The translations under genes were made by a program, and so were the position numbers. The notes under the pieces were generated by a model. That model made no database searches. It saw only the letters and a program-made list of their open reading frames with translations, and was not told the origin of the DNA. A stretch of 64,000 bases of DNA from CAXXOK01 sp963675655 (GTDB taxonomy: Bacteria; Bacillota; Clostridia; Christensenellales; Aristaeellaceae). Below are positions 56,836 through 64,000 of this stretch, piece by piece (within the stretch, counting starts at the first letter, position 1; every line of letters begins with the position of its first letter). Where the stretch lies: contig OY776489.1 of NCBI GenBank assembly GCA_963675655.1, forward strand, positions 2,170,001 to 2,234,000, read 5' to 3'.

Positions 56836-57698
56836 TGCTTGCGATTTATAAAAGAGAATTGAAAAGCTATTTCACAGGGATGATGGGCTATGTGTTTATT
56901 GGTTTCGTTTTGCTATTTATTGGTATTTACACATCGGCTTTGAACCTGAAATATGGATACCCGGGATTTGAATATGTCATCAGCAGTTCGACATTCATGT
57001 TTTTAATTGCGATACCGGTACTTACCATGCGTGTGTTTGCCGAAGAACGCAGGCAGGGTACGGATCAGCTGCTGTACTCGCTGCCCATCAGCGTTATGGA
57101 TACGGTGCTGGGCAAGTATCTGGCGATGGTCACGCTGCTGGCTATTCCTATAGCGATTACGGCGTTTTATCCGCTGCTCATCGGCAGTTTCGGTATGGTA
57201 AACTACGCTACGGCCTATTCCAGTCTGGCAGCGTTCTTCCTGCTGGGGTGTGCATTAATCGCTATTGGCATGTTCATGTCCAGCATTACGGAAAACCAGA
57301 TCATCGCAGCGGTGATGTGTCTGGGCACGCTGATTCTGTGCTATTTGATGACTGCGCTATCCAGCTTGATGACGTCTACGGCGCTGGCCTCCACCATTTC
57401 GCTGATGATCGTAGCGCTGCTGGTAAGCCTTGTGGTTCGGCTGCTGACCAAGAGCTGGACGGCTGCCGGACTCACCGCAGTGATTACGTTTATTCCGCTT
57501 GCCATCCTATACCTGATTACCCCGACGACGATGGAAGGCGCGTTTACCAATGCGCTGGGCGCGCTGGCGATTTTCGACCGGATGAGCAATTTTACCAGCG
57601 GCATCTTCGACATTACAGGATTGGTGTACTTTATTTCTGTAGCGGCGCTCTTCTGTTTCTTCACAGTGCAGGCTGTGGAGAAAAGGCGTTGGAGCTAG
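56835..57698 (+). CDS. ABC-2 transporter permease (GldF-like)
   Basis: The 287-residue protein has six membrane segments, the layout of ABC-2 permeases. The start MLAIYKRELKSYFTGMMGYVFIGFVLLFIGIYTSALNLKYGYPGFEYVI is typical of the GldF family, followed by TMRVFAEERRQGTDQLLYSLPISVMDTVLGKYLAM, the cytoplasmic loop that meets the ATPase. The ATG overlaps the ATPase stop by one base (TGATG), so the subunits are translationally coupled. No cargo can be inferred from the sequence. Confidence 0.92.
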   Translation: MLAIYKRELKSYFTGMMGYVFIGFVLLFIGIYTSALNLKYGYPGFEYVISSSTFMFLIAIPVLTMRVFAEERRQGTDQLLYSLPISVMDTVLGKYLAMVTLLAIPIAITAFYPLLIGSFGMVNYATAYSSLAAFFLLGCALIAIGMFMSSITENQIIAAVMCLGTLILCYLMTALSSLMTSTALASTISLMIVALLVSLVVRLLTKSWTAAGLTAVITFIPLAILYLITPTTMEGAFTNALGALAIFDRMSNFTSGIFDITGLVYFISVAALFCFFTVQAVEKRRWS

Positions 57699-57713
57699 GG
57701 GAGGGATGAACGT

Positions 57714-59162
57714 ATGAAAAATAGAGAAAAGAAGAACAAGACCTCCGTATTTAAAACACGCCGCTTTAAAAGCGGCGGATACACGGTGCTCGTATCGATT
57801 ATTGTTGTGCTGGTTGTGGTAGCGGTAAACCTGTTTATCGGCCAGTTGCCCTCTACCGTAACCAAGCTGGATACCACATCCCAGCAGCTGTTCACTTTCT
57901 CGGAACAGACCAAGCAGTTACTATCCAATCTGGATGAGAATGTGACGTTGACGCTGATTGCCGAAAACGGCAGCGAGGACGATACTACCTTACAGCTATT
58001 GGAGCGCTACGGGGCGCTGAGCGATAAGATTACCGTGAATACGGTTGATCCGGTCGTGCAGCCCAAGTTTACCTCCCAGTATACCGATGAGGATGTAGCG
58101 TCCAACAGCGTGGTTGTCGTAAGCGACAAACGCAGCAAGGTTGTGGATAAAAGCGACATCTACGAATATGACTATTCCAACTACTATAACACAGGCAACT
58201 ACGATGTGTCCTTCGCGGGTGAAAGCGTACTGACCAGTGCAATCGACTACGTGATCAGCGATAACCTGCCTGTGATTTATCAATTACAGGGGCATGGCGA
58301 AACGGCGCTTTCCGGCGATTTGCTAAGCGCTGTGGAAGGCGACAACCTGACGGTTGAGGATGTAAGCCTGCTTTCGCTGGAAGCAGTCCCCGAAGATTGC
58401 GATTGCCTGCTCATCTATGCGCCCACATCCGATTTGGGCGATGAAGAGACGGAAAAAATCCTAACGTATCTGGACCAGGGTGGACGTTTGATGCTGATTA
58501 CCGATTATACCAGCGCGGACCGCACCAACCTGCGCAAACTGGTAAACACCTATGGCGTTAATATGTCGGATGGTATTGTGGTGGAAGGCGATATGAACCA
58601 CTACCTGCGCGGCTATCAGCACTATCTGCTGCCTGATATACAGTCTCATGAAATCACCGATCCGATCATCGATTCCAACCTGTACGTGTTAATGCCGATC
58701 GCTGAGGGGATTAAAACACTGGATAGCTACCGCTCCACGCTCAGTATTACCAAATTGCTTACCACATCCGACAGTGCCTATAACAAGATCAACCCGGACA
58801 AGGCCACTACGCTGGAGCGCGAAGATGGCGATACGGACGGACCGTTCGCGCTTGGCGTTGCCATCAGCGAGACCGTGAATGCAGGCGAAAGCCGCATGGT
58901 ATGGTTTTCCTCGTCCCAGTTCCTGGTGGATCAGATTAATCAAATGGTTGGCGGCGCCAATGAAGACCTGTTCCTCAACAGCCTGAACTGGATGTGCGAG
59001 CGGGAGAATAACATTTCGATTCGCGCTAAGAGCCTGAGTCAGGATTATCTCACCGTGCCGGATGGCTCCGCAGCCGTATGGGGCGCTATACTGTCCGGCG
59101 TTCTGCCGCTGACGGTGATTGGCATTGGCATCTTCGTGGTGATGAAGAGGAGGAAGCACTGA
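57714..59162 (+). CDS. GldG-family ABC transporter auxiliary protein
   Basis: The 482-residue protein has a helix near the N-terminus (about 22-42, VLVSIIVVLVVVAVNLFIGQL), a large outside domain and a C-terminal helix (about 457-476, VWGAILSGVLPLTVIGIGIFVVM). It fits the GldG/IFT52-like family: TTSQQLFTFSEQTKQLLSNLDENVTLTLIAENG, PVIYQLQGHGE, LLIYAPTSDLGDEETEKILTYLDQGGRLMLITDYTS. The outside domain is thought to bind carbohydrate or partner proteins, though this is not proven. It starts 15 bp after the permease gene, with GGGAGG upstream, and its stop overlaps the next start by one base. Confidence 0.88.
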   Translation: MKNREKKNKTSVFKTRRFKSGGYTVLVSIIVVLVVVAVNLFIGQLPSTVTKLDTTSQQLFTFSEQTKQLLSNLDENVTLTLIAENGSEDDTTLQLLERYGALSDKITVNTVDPVVQPKFTSQYTDEDVASNSVVVVSDKRSKVVDKSDIYEYDYSNYYNTGNYDVSFAGESVLTSAIDYVISDNLPVIYQLQGHGETALSGDLLSAVEGDNLTVEDVSLLSLEAVPEDCDCLLIYAPTSDLGDEETEKILTYLDQGGRLMLITDYTSADRTNLRKLVNTYGVNMSDGIVVEGDMNHYLRGYQHYLLPDIQSHEITDPIIDSNLYVLMPIAEGIKTLDSYRSTLSITKLLTTSDSAYNKINPDKATTLEREDGDTDGPFALGVAISETVNAGESRMVWFSSSQFLVDQINQMVGGANEDLFLNSLNWMCERENNISIRAKSLSQDYLTVPDGSAAVWGAILSGVLPLTVIGIGIFVVMKRRKH

Positions 59163-60904
59163 TGAAAAAAGGCAAACGCCTGCTCATCCTGCTGGCTGTT
59201 GTAGCGGTGTTCGGCGTTGGCGCCTATCTGCTGAACCTGAATACCCAAAAGCAGGAAGCTGCGAAGGAAGCGGAGAACGATACCGAAAAAACGGTGCTGT
59301 TTACCTCGGCCGCGGATGATGCTGCAAAACTCGCCTATACCTATAACGGCGACACCCTCTCCTTCGTGAAAAAGGATGATAGCTGGGTTTACGAACCGCG
59401 GGAGAGCTTCCCGTTGGATACGTCGGCTGTGGACAGCATGCTCAGCGATCTGGAAAGCGTATCGGCGGAGCGCACCGTATCGGAAACCAGCGATGATGAA
59501 GCGGAATACGGCTTGGACAACCCTGCTATGATCATTACGCTTACGGAAAACGACGGAACTGCCAAGCAAATCTCCATTGGCGATAAGAACAGCGTGACCG
59601 GCGACTATTATGTAACGGTTGCGAACAAGGATGGAATTTATACTATCTCATCCGACCTGTATAACGCCTTTGATCTTACGCTGATGGATCTGGTGACCGA
59701 TGAGGACTATCCCACCATTAGCGCCGATAATGTAACAGCGATTGACTGGAATGACGGTACCGACGCCAAAACGCTTACATACCTTGCAAACGGCAGTGCC
59801 AGTGCGTATTCCTCCGCGTTCACCTGGTTTCAGCAGCAGGCAGATGGCGCGCTGCAGACAGTGAACGATGATACTGTGAGTTCGTTTTTGGGTGCGGCTA
59901 CCGGCATAAAATACGAAGGTACGGCAGCGGACACGAAAGACGACCTGCCGGCGTATGGACTGGATAATCCGCTGCTGACGGTTACCCTGCACTATACCGA
60001 GGATGTGGCACAATCCGAAGTGGAGGATACACTAGCGCAAGAAGCTGCTGCCGCAACTGCTACCCCGGAACCGGCGGCTACCGCAGTACCCGAAGTGACC
60101 AATACGCCGGAACCGACGGCTGCGCTAACTTTAGAGGCAACCGTACAGCCGGAAGCAACATCCGCAATCAGCGGCGGGCTAACCACAGCAGTAGCGGAAG
60201 AAGCGAATGCCGTGCCGACGGAAGAAACGACCGAGGAACCCACAGCTACCCCGGCGGCAACACCCGAACCGATGGTGACGGTGGAGCGTTCCATTACCAT
60301 TTACCTTGGTAATATGGATCAGGATGGAAACGTATATATGACCCATAGCAAGACACAGCGCGTATTCCTCGTCAGCAGCGATACCATGACCTCGCTGATG
60401 AAGCTGGCAGCGGACGATTTGCGCTTGTCCAAGGCGACAAACCTCACCCGCAGCGACCTAACGGGAGCAACCATTACCATGAACGGTGAAACCAAGGGGA
60501 TTACGTCCACCACCGAAACCACAACATCGGAGGATGGAGATGTTACCATCACCACCAATTACCAGTTGGACGGCAAGGAACTGAAAAGCTCGCTTTTCTC
60601 CCTGTTTGTCAATAACCTCAACGCAATTGGGGCGGAGGCATACACCGATACCCCCGTGGCGGAGGGAACACAGCCGCTGTTCAGCGCAGCGTTTACGCAG
60701 GAGCGCAGCGGATTTGAAACTGTGAATGTAGCATTCTACCCGTATGATGATAACTTTGATCAAGCTGTGGTAGCCGGCGACAGTACCATGCTGGTGAACA
60801 AACGGGATGTGGAAGGGTTGCAAACCTATTTTGACGAACTGGTCGCAACCGAACCCACGGCAACGCCGGAGGTAACCGCTACGCCTGCTCCGGAAGCGGA
60901 ATAA
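59162..60904 (+). CDS. DUF4340 lipoprotein-like/anchored protein of the ABC operon
   Basis: The 580-residue protein has a lysine-rich start and one N-terminal helix (about 5-22, KRLLILLAVVAVFGVGAYLL), then a repeated DUF4340-type domain: SFVKKDDSWVYEPRESFPLDTSAVDSMLSDLESVSAERTV, YGLDNPAMIITLTENDGTAKQISIGDKNSVTGDYYV. A Thr/Pro/Glu/Ala-rich insert spans about residues 295-375 and interrupts the second unit. It is outside the cell by topology. DUF4340 proteins regularly follow GldG homologues, as here; the function is unknown. The ATG at 59162 is the one coupled to the GldG stop codon. Confidence 0.85.
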   Translation: MKKGKRLLILLAVVAVFGVGAYLLNLNTQKQEAAKEAENDTEKTVLFTSAADDAAKLAYTYNGDTLSFVKKDDSWVYEPRESFPLDTSAVDSMLSDLESVSAERTVSETSDDEAEYGLDNPAMIITLTENDGTAKQISIGDKNSVTGDYYVTVANKDGIYTISSDLYNAFDLTLMDLVTDEDYPTISADNVTAIDWNDGTDAKTLTYLANGSASAYSSAFTWFQQQADGALQTVNDDTVSSFLGAATGIKYEGTAADTKDDLPAYGLDNPLLTVTLHYTEDVAQSEVEDTLAQEAAAATATPEPAATAVPEVTNTPEPTAALTLEATVQPEATSAISGGLTTAVAEEANAVPTEETTEEPTATPAATPEPMVTVERSITIYLGNMDQDGNVYMTHSKTQRVFLVSSDTMTSLMKLAADDLRLSKATNLTRSDLTGATITMNGETKGITSTTETTTSEDGDVTITTNYQLDGKELKSSLFSLFVNNLNAIGAEAYTDTPVAEGTQPLFSAAFTQERSGFETVNVAFYPYDDNFDQAVVAGDSTMLVNKRDVEGLQTYFDELVATEPTATPEVTATPAPEAE

Positions 60905-60985
60905 GACTTTACCCGAATGTGCGCGGAGAGCCGTCGTACATTCGGGGGCAGGATACCTGTAAAACGCACATTCGCTCCTCTTTCC

Positions 60986-61012
60986 GCCCCGCGCAAATGC
61001 GCGGGGCTTTTC
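60986..61012 (+). terminator. intrinsic terminator after the Gld-type ABC operon
   Basis: GCCCCGCGCA (60986-60995) pairs with TGCGCGGGGC (60998-61007), followed by TTTTCC. Confidence 0.88.
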
Positions 61013-61121
61013 CATAATCGATTGAAAATGGAACTTCGCATACTGGTGTGTGGTAAACATCGTTTGCCGCGATGATTTGTTTATGATAGGATAAGAATAT
61101 GCTGCGCAAGGAGGAAAAACA

Positions 61122-62335
61122 ATGAAACGGATCGCGTACCGGTTGTATCAATCTGTTATGTTTGCGGCGTCTCAATGCTTGCCGTGGCCGGAAACGCAGG
61201 TGTTATCCGGCGAGAATTGCGTGCTACAGCTGCCGCAGCAGCTGCGTAAGGATGGCTGTGCCCGGCCGCTGCTTATGACAGGGCCAACCCTGCACCGCAT
61301 TGGCGCCGTAGAGCCGCTGCAAAAGGCGCTTGCAGAAGAGGGATACGAGGCGCCCCTGTTTTATGATGTGCAAAACGATCCGTCGCTGGCGAATGTAGAG
61401 GCGGCTTACACTGCCTACCGGAATCACGGTTGTGACAGTATTATCGCTTTTGGGGCGGCTCGCCTATGGACTGCGCCAAACTTTGCGGCGCGCGGGTAGC
61501 CAGACCGGATAAATCCATTGCGCAGATGAAAGGTCTTTTGCATGTACGGCGTAAACTGCCACCACTGTATGCCGTACCGACTACGGCGGGAACCGGTAGT
61601 GAGGTAACCCTTGCCGCGGTGGTAACAGATGAGCACCATCGTAAGTATATGGTTGGAGATTTGTGTATGATTCCACGTGCTGCGGTGCTGGACCCGGTTG
61701 TAACCAACGGAATGCCCAAAAGCGTTACGGCGGCATCCGGCATGGATGCGCTGAGCCATGCGGTAGAGGCGTACATTGGGCGCAGCAATACGGCTGGAAC
61801 GCGTAGCAAAGCGGAGCAGGCAACGAAACTGATTATTAAGCATCTGCCTGTTGCTTATCAGGATGGTGCAAACCGGGAAGCGCGTGCAGGGATGCAGCAG
61901 GCGGCATATCTGGCTGGACAGGCGTTTACACGCGCCAACGTAGGCTATGTTCATGCGGTTGCGCATGCGATCGGCGGACAGTACGGCATTGCGCACGGCA
62001 CAGCCTGTGCGCTGGCGATGCCGATTGTGCTGCGGGCATACGGCGCTGCGGCTGTGCCTGCGCTTGCCCGGCTGGCGGATGCCGCCGGCATCGGGCGCGA
62101 AGCGGAAACCCGCACAGAAAAAGCAATTGCAATGATTGAAGAGATCGAAGCTCTGAATACAAAGCTGCATATGCCCACCGGGTTTGCCCAGATTGAGCCG
62201 GAAGCAATTCCCGTGTTGGCAAGGCAGGCGGCACAAGAAGGGAATCCGCATTATCCGGTACCAAAGATTTTAATGGCAAAGGAGCTGGAGACCGTTTTTA
62301 CCAGGTTGCGGCAAAACGGCTTAATGGAGTCATAA
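61122..62335 (+). pseudogene. iron-containing alcohol dehydrogenase, frameshifted
   Basis: Two overlapping frames make up one family III alcohol dehydrogenase of about 404 residues. The first (61122-61499) holds MKRIAYRLYQSVMFAASQ to CDSIIAFGAARLW. The second (from about 61455 on) holds SPMDCAKLCGARVARPDKSIAQMKGLL, VPTTAGTGSEVTLAAVV, ASGMDALSHAVEAYIG with a metal His, and VAHAIGGQYGIAHGTACALAMP. The break is in the nucleotide-binding GGGSxxD motif, at a run of four G (61452-61455): one more G restores FGGGSPMDCAKL. It is a one-base deletion or a sequencing error. The rest is well conserved and AAGGAGG precedes the ATG, so the loss would be recent. Confidence 0.85.
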
Positions 62336-62364
62336 GCAAAATTATGTATCCTGGAAACAGCGGA

Positions 62365-62393
62365 TTGGCAAACCGCACACAATACGGTACAAT
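62365..62393 (+). promoter_or_regulatory. predicted promoter of flippase-domain gene
   Basis: TTGGCA, 17 nt and TACAAT (62388-62393) lie about 62 nt before the ATG. Confidence 0.6.
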
Positions 62394-62454
62394 AGATTGT
62401 CGCAAGTGATTTCCACGGTACTGTGGCAACTGATAACGGAATCTGGAGCAATAC

Positions 62455-63570
62455 ATGAATAAACAACCTACCGATCAACCGCCAAAGAAACGAAAAATAA
62501 AGCATAAGCTGCTTTGGCAGCTTGGCTATATCGTTCTTACCCTTTTGCTGATACTGCTTTTTGGGGCGTTTGATCCGCAGCTGAAAACTTTTCTTTCCGG
62601 ACAGCTTCCCATACATGGCCCCTGGCTGCTGCTGTGCGGCGGCGCGATGCTGGGCTTTTGGCTGTTTCAAGCCGCAGGGTATACGACGATTGGTAAGGCA
62701 GTCGGCGCGAAAACATCCTATTGGATGGGCATACGAATTACGTTATATGGCGAGTATTACAGCGCGATTACACCCTTTGCATCCGGCGGGCAGCCCATGC
62801 AGCTGGCGTATTATATGCGTTACGGCGTAGGCGCAGCGAAAGCAACCACGATTTTGGCGGTGCGCTACATCGGATATATCAGCTCCGTATGTGTTTGCTA
62901 TCTGGCAACGATGCTGCTGGGTGGCTGGCAGATTTTACAGTCCATGCCTCTGATGCTGTGGCTTACCGTTGCTGGTTTTGTGGTAAATTTTCTTTCTATC
63001 GCAGTGGTTTGGCTGCTGCTGCGCAGGCCGCAGCTGGTGCGACGGCTTGGGCAGTGGTTATTGGGCAAGTTGACCCGCTTACCGTTTCTACATGGCAGGC
63101 AGGAAAAATGGGAAGCCGGTTTTGAAAAATGGATGCAGGAGTTTCGTATAGCGGCGGAATGCATCCGCAACCGTCCAATGCCGTTTTTATTCGCGTTTTT
63201 ATTGATGCTGCTTAGCGTGATATGTTTGTTTTCTATCGCCTATCTGGTTTACCGGGCGCTGGGGCTTGCACAAGCAAGCTTTACGGATTTATTTGCCATG
63301 CAGCTCTTTTTATATTTGGCAGCGGCATTTATGCCTACGCCGGGCGCTGCCGGCGCCATGGAAGGCGGTTTCTACCTGTTTTTTGCGTTGGTATTCCCAA
63401 ATGAGCTTCTGTATAGCGCCATGATTCTCTGGCGGTTGCTCAGCTATTATTTGCAGTTGCTGGTCGGCGGCGGGTTTGTGGTAACCGGGGAACTATGCGA
63501 TATATACCGGCGGCATCGACAAAGCAAAGAGACGCCTGCCGAACCGAATACGATGGATGCCGCGCCCTGA
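62455..63570 (+). CDS. lysylphosphatidylglycerol synthase transmembrane-domain protein (flippase-like)
   Basis: The 371-residue integral membrane protein matches the flippase-like domain of MprF and YbhN relatives (LPG_synthase_TM), but has no synthase domain. There are about eight hydrophobic helices, with conserved YYSAITPFASGGQPMQLAYYMRYGV near residue 105 and MPTPGAAGAMEGGFYLFFALVFP near residue 290. It probably moves or helps distribute a lipid across the membrane; the lipid is unknown. Only a weak GGAG sits before the ATG. It stands alone, with its own promoter and terminator. Confidence 0.9.
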   Translation: MNKQPTDQPPKKRKIKHKLLWQLGYIVLTLLLILLFGAFDPQLKTFLSGQLPIHGPWLLLCGGAMLGFWLFQAAGYTTIGKAVGAKTSYWMGIRITLYGEYYSAITPFASGGQPMQLAYYMRYGVGAAKATTILAVRYIGYISSVCVCYLATMLLGGWQILQSMPLMLWLTVAGFVVNFLSIAVVWLLLRRPQLVRRLGQWLLGKLTRLPFLHGRQEKWEAGFEKWMQEFRIAAECIRNRPMPFLFAFLLMLLSVICLFSIAYLVYRALGLAQASFTDLFAMQLFLYLAAAFMPTPGAAGAMEGGFYLFFALVFPNELLYSAMILWRLLSYYLQLLVGGGFVVTGELCDIYRRHRQSKETPAEPNTMDAAP

Positions 63571-63617
63571 CGGGTTTATTTAACAGGTAAATAGCCATAC
63601 AACACAAGGATATAAAG

Positions 63618-63656
63618 GCAGCCGCAAACCAACAATGTTGTTGGCTTGCGGCTGCC
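63618..63656. terminator. long terminator hairpin between converging genes
   Basis: GGCAGCCGCAA (63618-63628) pairs with TTGCGGCTGCC (63646-63656), with a further CCAACA/TGTTGG helix inside. There is no long T-run. Confidence 0.75.
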
Positions 63657-63780
63657 ATAACTTGGTGATGAATGCCGCATATACCGGTTAATCGAAAAAA
63701 TCGGTTCCCCCAGTTTAGCTGGCAACACTGATTTCAGGGCATTCGTACAGTGTACTTTTTACTGCAACGCAAAAGGCCGT

Positions 63781-64000
63781 TTATTTTGGAATCACAGAAA
63801 ACCGGTCGGCTTCCAAACGGTACAGCACGGTGAAAAACTGCTCTAAATCGCTGCAATAGTAGGGATAAGCCTGTGTATTTTCCCGGCGAATCCATATGGC
63901 GGGAATACCGCAAGCTAACGCCCCCTGTACATCGGCCGCATATTGATCGCCCACCATAACGGCAGGCGAACCTTCGCCGGCGGCGGCAAGCGCAGTCTGA
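63781..64000 (-). CDS. HAD-family hydrolase, C-terminal part (cut by window edge)
   Basis: The visible 73 residues are the C-terminal end of a HAD-superfamily phosphatase, probably of the phosphoglycolate-phosphatase-like group. They begin QTALAAAGEGSPAVMVGDQYAADVQGALACGIPAIWIRRENT, which contains motif IV (GDQYAADVQGA) that binds Mg2+, and end in LEQFFTVLYRLEADRFSVIPK. The start and the nucleophile motif lie beyond the window. The gene converges with the flippase-like gene and shares the hairpin at 63618-63656. Confidence 0.85.
   Translation of the reverse strand, partial: QTALAAAGEGSPAVMVGDQYAADVQGALACGIPAIWIRRENTQAYPYYCSDLEQFFTVLYRLEADRFSVIPK

Overview
The window looks like a chromosomal segment of an anaerobic, low-GC-lineage Firmicute (class Clostridia), although its base composition is moderate. 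The clues are an IspH–ribosomal S1 fusion, a clostridial-type HutP protein, a yjdF (DUF2992) gene behind its riboswitch, a sodium-pumping biotin decarboxylase cluster, a KtrAB potassium system, a Gld-type ABC exporter with DUF4340, strong AGGAGG ribosome binding sites, and frequent GTG and TTG starts. I saw no rRNA, tRNA, CRISPR array, prophage or intact transposase. Species identity cannot be read from the sequence; a Christensenellales- or Oscillospirales-like relative is only a guess.

Layout. 1-7.1 kb (minus): a surface-polysaccharide operon with an initiating sugar-phosphate transferase, an NAD-dependent epimerase, four GT-B glycosyltransferases and a UDP-HexNAc 2-epimerase cut by the window edge. 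Upstream on the same strand (7.1-11.9 kb) lie comEA-like, cysS, cysE and ppk1. 12.1-14.1 kb: phzF-like and rmlA. 14.15-14.41 kb: a gene-free, independently transcribed, structured RNA with a perfect consensus promoter and its own terminator. 14.5-18.5 kb: hutP-like, a cmk-plsC fusion and the ispH-rpsA fusion. 18.7-21.2 kb: purC, a CapE-type dehydratase and a GNAT gene. 21.5-26.6 kb: five genes of a Na+-translocating decarboxylase/transcarboxylase. 26.7-27.0 kb: a hairpin-rich element resembling IS200/IS605 ends.

27.3-31.6 kb: an Fe-ADH, a DUF4230 membrane protein with a small partner, a BTAD regulator whose C-terminus looks like a decayed GGDEF domain, and thioredoxin. 32.0-34.8 kb: the TldD/TldE protease pair. 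34.8-36.9 kb: beta-phosphoglucomutase and a sugar-ABC ATPase. 37.3-40.5 kb: divergent uxaA and uxaC sharing an inverted-repeat operator (hexuronate use). 40.7-47.7 kb: glycerol-1-phosphate dehydrogenase, a methyltransferase with a long structured leader, ychF, an ATP-grasp protein and a phasin-like/UbiB pair. 47.8-53.0 kb: a CapA-fold protein lacking its metal-binding motifs, a sugar-isomerase-like protein, an esterase and ktrAB. 53.3-60.9 kb: pepT, the yjdF riboswitch and gene, and the four-gene Gld-type ABC operon. 61.1-64 kb: an Fe-ADH broken by a one-base frameshift, an MprF-type flippase-domain protein and a HAD phosphatase cut by the edge.

How it fits together. The polysaccharide genes, rmlA and capE would supply and assemble nucleotide sugars for a capsule or exopolysaccharide. 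The decarboxylase cluster would turn decarboxylation into a sodium gradient. uxaA/uxaC feed pectin-derived hexuronates into the KDG route. The most notable unexplained items are the ncRNA before hutP, the paired operators of uxaA/uxaC, the structured leaders of the methyltransferase and ktrBA, the degenerate CapA and GGDEF domains, and the decarboxylase cluster that carries both 12S- and 5S-type carboxyltransferase subunits.
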